DNA of 23,882 bases from a virus. The position numbers and the translations under genes were made by a program. The notes beneath the pieces are model-generated. The model made no database searches. It saw only the letters and a list, made by a program, of their open reading frames with translations, and was not told the origin of the DNA. The first letter of the stretch is position 1. Each line of letters opens with the position of its first letter. Location: the IMG/VR virus record IMGVR_UViG_3300048839_000230, positions 1-23,882 of that record. One strand, given 5' to 3'. This document shows, piece by piece, positions 22,248 to 23,882 of the stretch.

Positions 22248-22563
22248 CGCGGCCATCATCATTGCCACAATAAGCGCGGTGACAACCCTTGCCGGGGGCG
22301 GTATTGTGGCATGGCAACAGCTACGCAAAGATAAAGGGCAAATGTCCGTTGACATGGAACGGCTGAAAGAAGAAGCCGAGCGGGAATTGTGGGGGCGCGT
22401 CAATGCGCAGCTTGTGGTTATGCGGCAACGGCTGGATGCACAAGACCAGACGATAGCGGAGCAGGGTGTGGTGATCATGCAATTGCGGGGGCGGGTGACA
22501 ATGCTGGAGCAGGAAAACGCGCGGTTGCGGGATGAGAATGAGCGGTTGCGGGGCGGGAAGTAG
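22240..22563 (+). CDS. Membrane-anchored coiled-coil protein, possible spanin or lysis accessory
   Basis: 107 residues starting in an 8-nt overlap with the previous gene. One N-terminal hydrophobic span (NAAIIIATISAVTTLAGGGIVAWQQL, about residues 3-28) is followed by a long charged coiled coil (about 40-107) with regular hydrophobic heptads (RLDAQDQTIAEQGVVIMQLRG, MLEQENARLRDENERLRGG). The layout is Rz-like (i-spanin), or that of a XhlA-type holin-associated protein. No lipobox partner is seen nearby, so the spanin reading is tentative. The transcript ends just after at the terminator 22570-22597. Confidence 0.6.
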   Translation: MDNAAIIIATISAVTTLAGGGIVAWQQLRKDKGQMSVDMERLKEEAERELWGRVNAQLVVMRQRLDAQDQTIAEQGVVIMQLRGRVTMLEQENARLRDENERLRGGK

Positions 22564-22569
22564 GCAACA

Positions 22570-22597
22570 AAAAAGCCACCATAACCGGTGGCTTTTT
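22570..22597 (+). terminator. Bidirectional terminator ending the late operon
   Basis: AAAAAGCCACC (22570-22580) and GGTGGCTTTTT (22587-22597) form a GC stem flanked by A- and T-runs, usable in both directions. It is preceded by TAGGCAAC, repeated before the next terminator. Confidence 0.85.
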
Positions 22598-22709
22598 ATC
22601 TGCTGCTCAGGGCGGCTTATGCGGCGGATTCCTCCGGCCATGTGTTGCATTGGGATAGAGCGCCGCTTTTGACGGAACCGAATAGGTGGTGTAATTTTGA
22701 GTAGGCAAC

Positions 22710-22739
22710 AAAAAGACCGCCTGTATGGGCGGTCTTTTT
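22710..22739 (-). terminator. Bidirectional terminator, ends the minus-strand operon
   Basis: AAAAAGACCGCC (22710-22721) pairs with GGCGGTCTTTTT (22728-22739). A-run on one side and T-run on the other allow termination of both the plus-strand late transcript and the convergent minus-strand genes. The 13-nt sequence TAGGCAACAAAAA precedes both this terminator (22702) and the one at 22570. Confidence 0.85.
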
Positions 22740-22760
22740 ATTTATGGAGGGGGAAATAGA

Positions 22761-23039
22761 TTATTTCAAAATCACGCTTTGGAAGCGCTTTCCTTTCATT
22801 CCCTTTGGCATGGCGATCTCTCCATTTACATACTCTATTTTCCCATCCGCCTTCATCTCCTTCATCGCCCGACCGACAATTTGGTCAAGCTCTTTCCAGT
22901 CGTGATGGCGATCATATCCCCATTGTGTCCATGTATTCAAAACGACCTTTTCGGGGCTGGTATGCCCTGAACTTCCGGCGGATTTTACAGACCGGATAAT
23001 GATTTCTTTCGCAGATTCTAGCAACTGATTTTCGTTCAT
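22761..23039 (-). CDS. Small unknown protein, minus strand
   Basis: 92 residues. AGGAG (23050-23046) sits 6 nt before the ATG at 23039. The product is helical at both ends: NENQLLESAKEIIIRSVKSA at the N-terminus, KELDQIVGRAMKEMKADG in the middle, followed by a short beta pair (KIEYVNGEIAMP) and a basic tail (KGMKGKRFQSVILK). Helices plus a beta wing and a basic surface could be a winged-helix fold, but this is a guess. Second gene of the minus-strand pair driven from 23433-23405; it ends at the terminator above. Confidence 0.7.
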   Translation of the reverse strand: MNENQLLESAKEIIIRSVKSAGSSGHTSPEKVVLNTWTQWGYDRHHDWKELDQIVGRAMKEMKADGKIEYVNGEIAMPKGMKGKRFQSVILK

Positions 23040-23060
23040 TGTATTCTCCTGTGCCGGTAT

Positions 23061-23162
23061 CCCGGCTTTCGCTGGTTGATAATCGCCGAGGGCGATTCTT
23101 TCGCCGTTAGCGGTCGCGGTAGCGTCCTTTGGCGTGGATGGCTATTTATTCCCGGCTTTCGC
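23061..23162. repeat. Pair of 12-bp direct repeats
   Basis: CCCGGCTTTCGC occurs at 23061-23072 and 23151-23162, 90 bp apart, flanking the 106-nt gap between the two minus-strand genes. The gap also holds a 7-bp hairpin (AATCGCC/GGCGATT, about 23083-23099). No gene is seen in it. Confidence 0.5.
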
Positions 23163-23361
23163 GGATTTGCTCAATCATCTCGAGCGCCTCGCTTTCGTTC
23201 TTGCCCAGCGTCACGGGTTCCCGATTGAAGGGGCGGTAATACCAGCCGCTCTCTTCGGTACTGCCATTGTAGTGGTAGCCTTTGCGGATATCGCAGGCGT
23301 TGGCTTCGCCCTTGCTCATGATGCTTTCCAATGCTTTCCGAATCTTGCTTTTTGTTGCCAT
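23146..23361 (-). CDS. Small basic unknown protein, minus strand
   Basis: 71 residues. AAGGAG (23375-23370) lies 8 nt before the ATG at 23361. The N-terminal half is basic and helical (ATKSKIRKALESIMSKGEANACDIRKGYHY), followed by an aromatic turn (STEESGWYYRPFNREPVTLG) and a C-terminal acidic helix (NESEALEMIEQIRESRE). It is first in a two-gene minus-strand operon, expressed from a strong promoter that carries the shared inverted repeat. A DNA-binding role, perhaps autoregulatory, is possible, but no recognised helix-turn-helix is visible. Confidence 0.7.
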   Translation of the reverse strand: MATKSKIRKALESIMSKGEANACDIRKGYHYNGSTEESGWYYRPFNREPVTLGKNESEALEMIEQIRESRE

Positions 23362-23404
23362 TTTCCTATCTCCTTGCGTTAATTTTTCCTCGGCTGATGA
23401 ATAC

Positions 23405-23433
23405 AGTGTAGCTTATGTTGCCGCAACTGTCAA
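23405..23433 (-). promoter_or_regulatory. Strong sigma70-like promoter for the minus-strand pair
   Basis: Read on the minus strand: TTGACA (23433-23428), 17-nt spacer, TACACT (23410-23405). Transcription should start near 23398, giving a ~37-nt leader before the ATG at 23361. Confidence 0.72.
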
Positions 23434-23436
23434 CAT
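23415..23436 (-). promoter_or_regulatory. Operator: ATGTTG-N10-CAACAT
   Basis: ATGTTG (23415-23420) and CAACAT (23431-23436) are inverted arms with a 10-nt spacer, overlapping the minus-strand -35 box. Arm sequence, spacing and placement relative to the TTGACA box are the same as at 432-453. A second overlapping palindrome CAACATGTTG spans 23431-23440. Confidence 0.6.
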
Positions 23437-23458
23437 GTTGGCAGGGGCAATTTGTGAA

Positions 23459-23487
23459 TTGCTGCCCTCCTGCAACGAAAATATTGT
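23459..23487 (+). promoter_or_regulatory. Weak candidate promoter for the endolysin gene
   Basis: TTGCTG (23459-23464), 17-nt spacer and TATTGT (23482-23487) point toward the gene at 23516, divergent from the minus-strand promoter. An inverted repeat GCAATT-TGTG-AATTGC (23447-23462) overlaps its -35. Matches to consensus are modest. Confidence 0.3.
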
Positions 23488-23515
23488 ATCATATGGCACG
23501 GAGGAATAACGCCAC

Positions 23516-23882
23516 ATGACATCACTAATTGGCTTGCACATGACACGCAACGGCATCGGCGGCTACCCTGCCCGCATTGTAATCAGCATCAACGGCAACG
23601 GGCTGGGCGCGGGAGAGCAAGCGCCAGGGACGTTGACGATATTCCGCAACACGACGGTATACGTCGAACGGCCGTCTGACCTGTACACCCACCCTGACGC
23701 GGCCACCATGCCGTATGCGCAGTACTGGTACGATAAGCTGCGCCCGATTTGGCAACGGAACCGGGCGGACTATTACACCATCACCAACGAGGGTGTGGGG
23801 CATGACCCGGCAGAGATACACCGCCATATTGCTTACCAGCGGAATATTGCCACCCTTGCCAACCGGGACGGGTTGCGGGTGG
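23516..23882 (+). CDS. Probable glycoside-hydrolase endolysin, 5' part
   Basis: The frame opens at ATG 23516 with GGAGG (23500-23504) 11 nt upstream and stays open to the window edge (122 codons seen). The start SLIGLHMTRNG, the following strands (YPARIVISINGNG, TLTIFRNTTVYVERPSD), a YAQYWYDKLRPIWQRN helix, and then YYTITNEG with N91-E92 resemble a TIM-barrel glycosidase in which the Asn-Glu pair carries the acid/base. A helix AYQRNIATLANRDGLRV follows as expected. Together with the upstream holin-like genes this suggests a cell-wall-lysing enzyme. The rest of the gene, including the nucleophile, is outside the window. Confidence 0.6.
   Translation, partial: MTSLIGLHMTRNGIGGYPARIVISINGNGLGAGEQAPGTLTIFRNTTVYVERPSDLYTHPDAATMPYAQYWYDKLRPIWQRNRADYYTITNEGVGHDPAEIHRHIAYQRNIATLANRDGLRV

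Noticed and set aside
22617-22709. Minus-strand open frame ending SQCNTWPEESAA before a stop at 22617
   Set aside because: Reads like protein, but has no ATG, GTG or TTG start, lies between two terminators, and runs back into a terminator stem. At most a remnant.

Overview
The window is most of the late region of a tailed double-stranded DNA bacteriophage or prophage with a siphovirus-type virion. Evidence for a long non-contractile tail is an HK97-type packaging and head module, a G/GT tail-chaperone pair with a frameshift signal, a 665-residue tape measure and a Dit-like protein, with no sheath or baseplate-wedge genes. No integrase, rRNA, tRNA or CRISPR array is visible. The host is bacterial: promoters are sigma70-like, Shine-Dalgarno sites are AGGAG-like and intrinsic terminators are clear. 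The moderately GC-rich sequence and the protein style would fit an environmental host such as a Chloroflexota bacterium, but that is a weak guess.

Layout. Positions 1-848 hold the 3' end of an unknown gene, a 34-residue membrane peptide, a candidate ~105-nt RNA, a strong promoter with an inverted-repeat operator driving a small Cys-rich protein, and a terminator. Positions 849-3656 hold an HNH endonuclease (apparently leaderless), terS, terL and a small protein. Positions 3663-7445 hold a portal-MuF fusion, prohead protease and major capsid protein. Positions 7449-10573 interrupt the usual head order with a two-domain glycosyltransferase, a SAM methyltransferase, a degenerate GT-A-like protein and a helix-hairpin-helix protein. 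Positions 10570-12714 hold the connector, stopper, neck/tail-completion, tail-terminator and tail-tube genes. Positions 12714-15390 hold the tail chaperones with a -1 frameshift cassette and the tape measure. Positions 15387-21401 hold the tail-tip and fibre genes, including a small Tat-signal protein and a fibre with dodecapeptide repeats. Positions 21414-22563 hold small membrane/lysis genes ending at a terminator pair. Positions 22761-23361 carry two small genes on the minus strand under their own promoter. From 23516 a probable glycoside-hydrolase endolysin runs off the window.

Genes 1296-22563 are nearly all on the plus strand, with ATGA or 1-11-nt overlaps, so they read as a translationally coupled late operon. 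The two best promoters, at 435-463 (plus) and 23433-23405 (minus), share an identical inverted repeat ATGTTG-N10-CAACAT overlapping the -35 box, pointing to one regulator for both small-gene units.

Most notable items: the glycosylation/methylation cassette inside the head module; a short motif shared by two adjacent cassette proteins; the CCCAAAC slip site followed by a 15-bp hairpin; the shared operator; the portal-MuF fusion; a phage Tat-signal protein; two candidate small RNAs; and marked scarcity of GATC.
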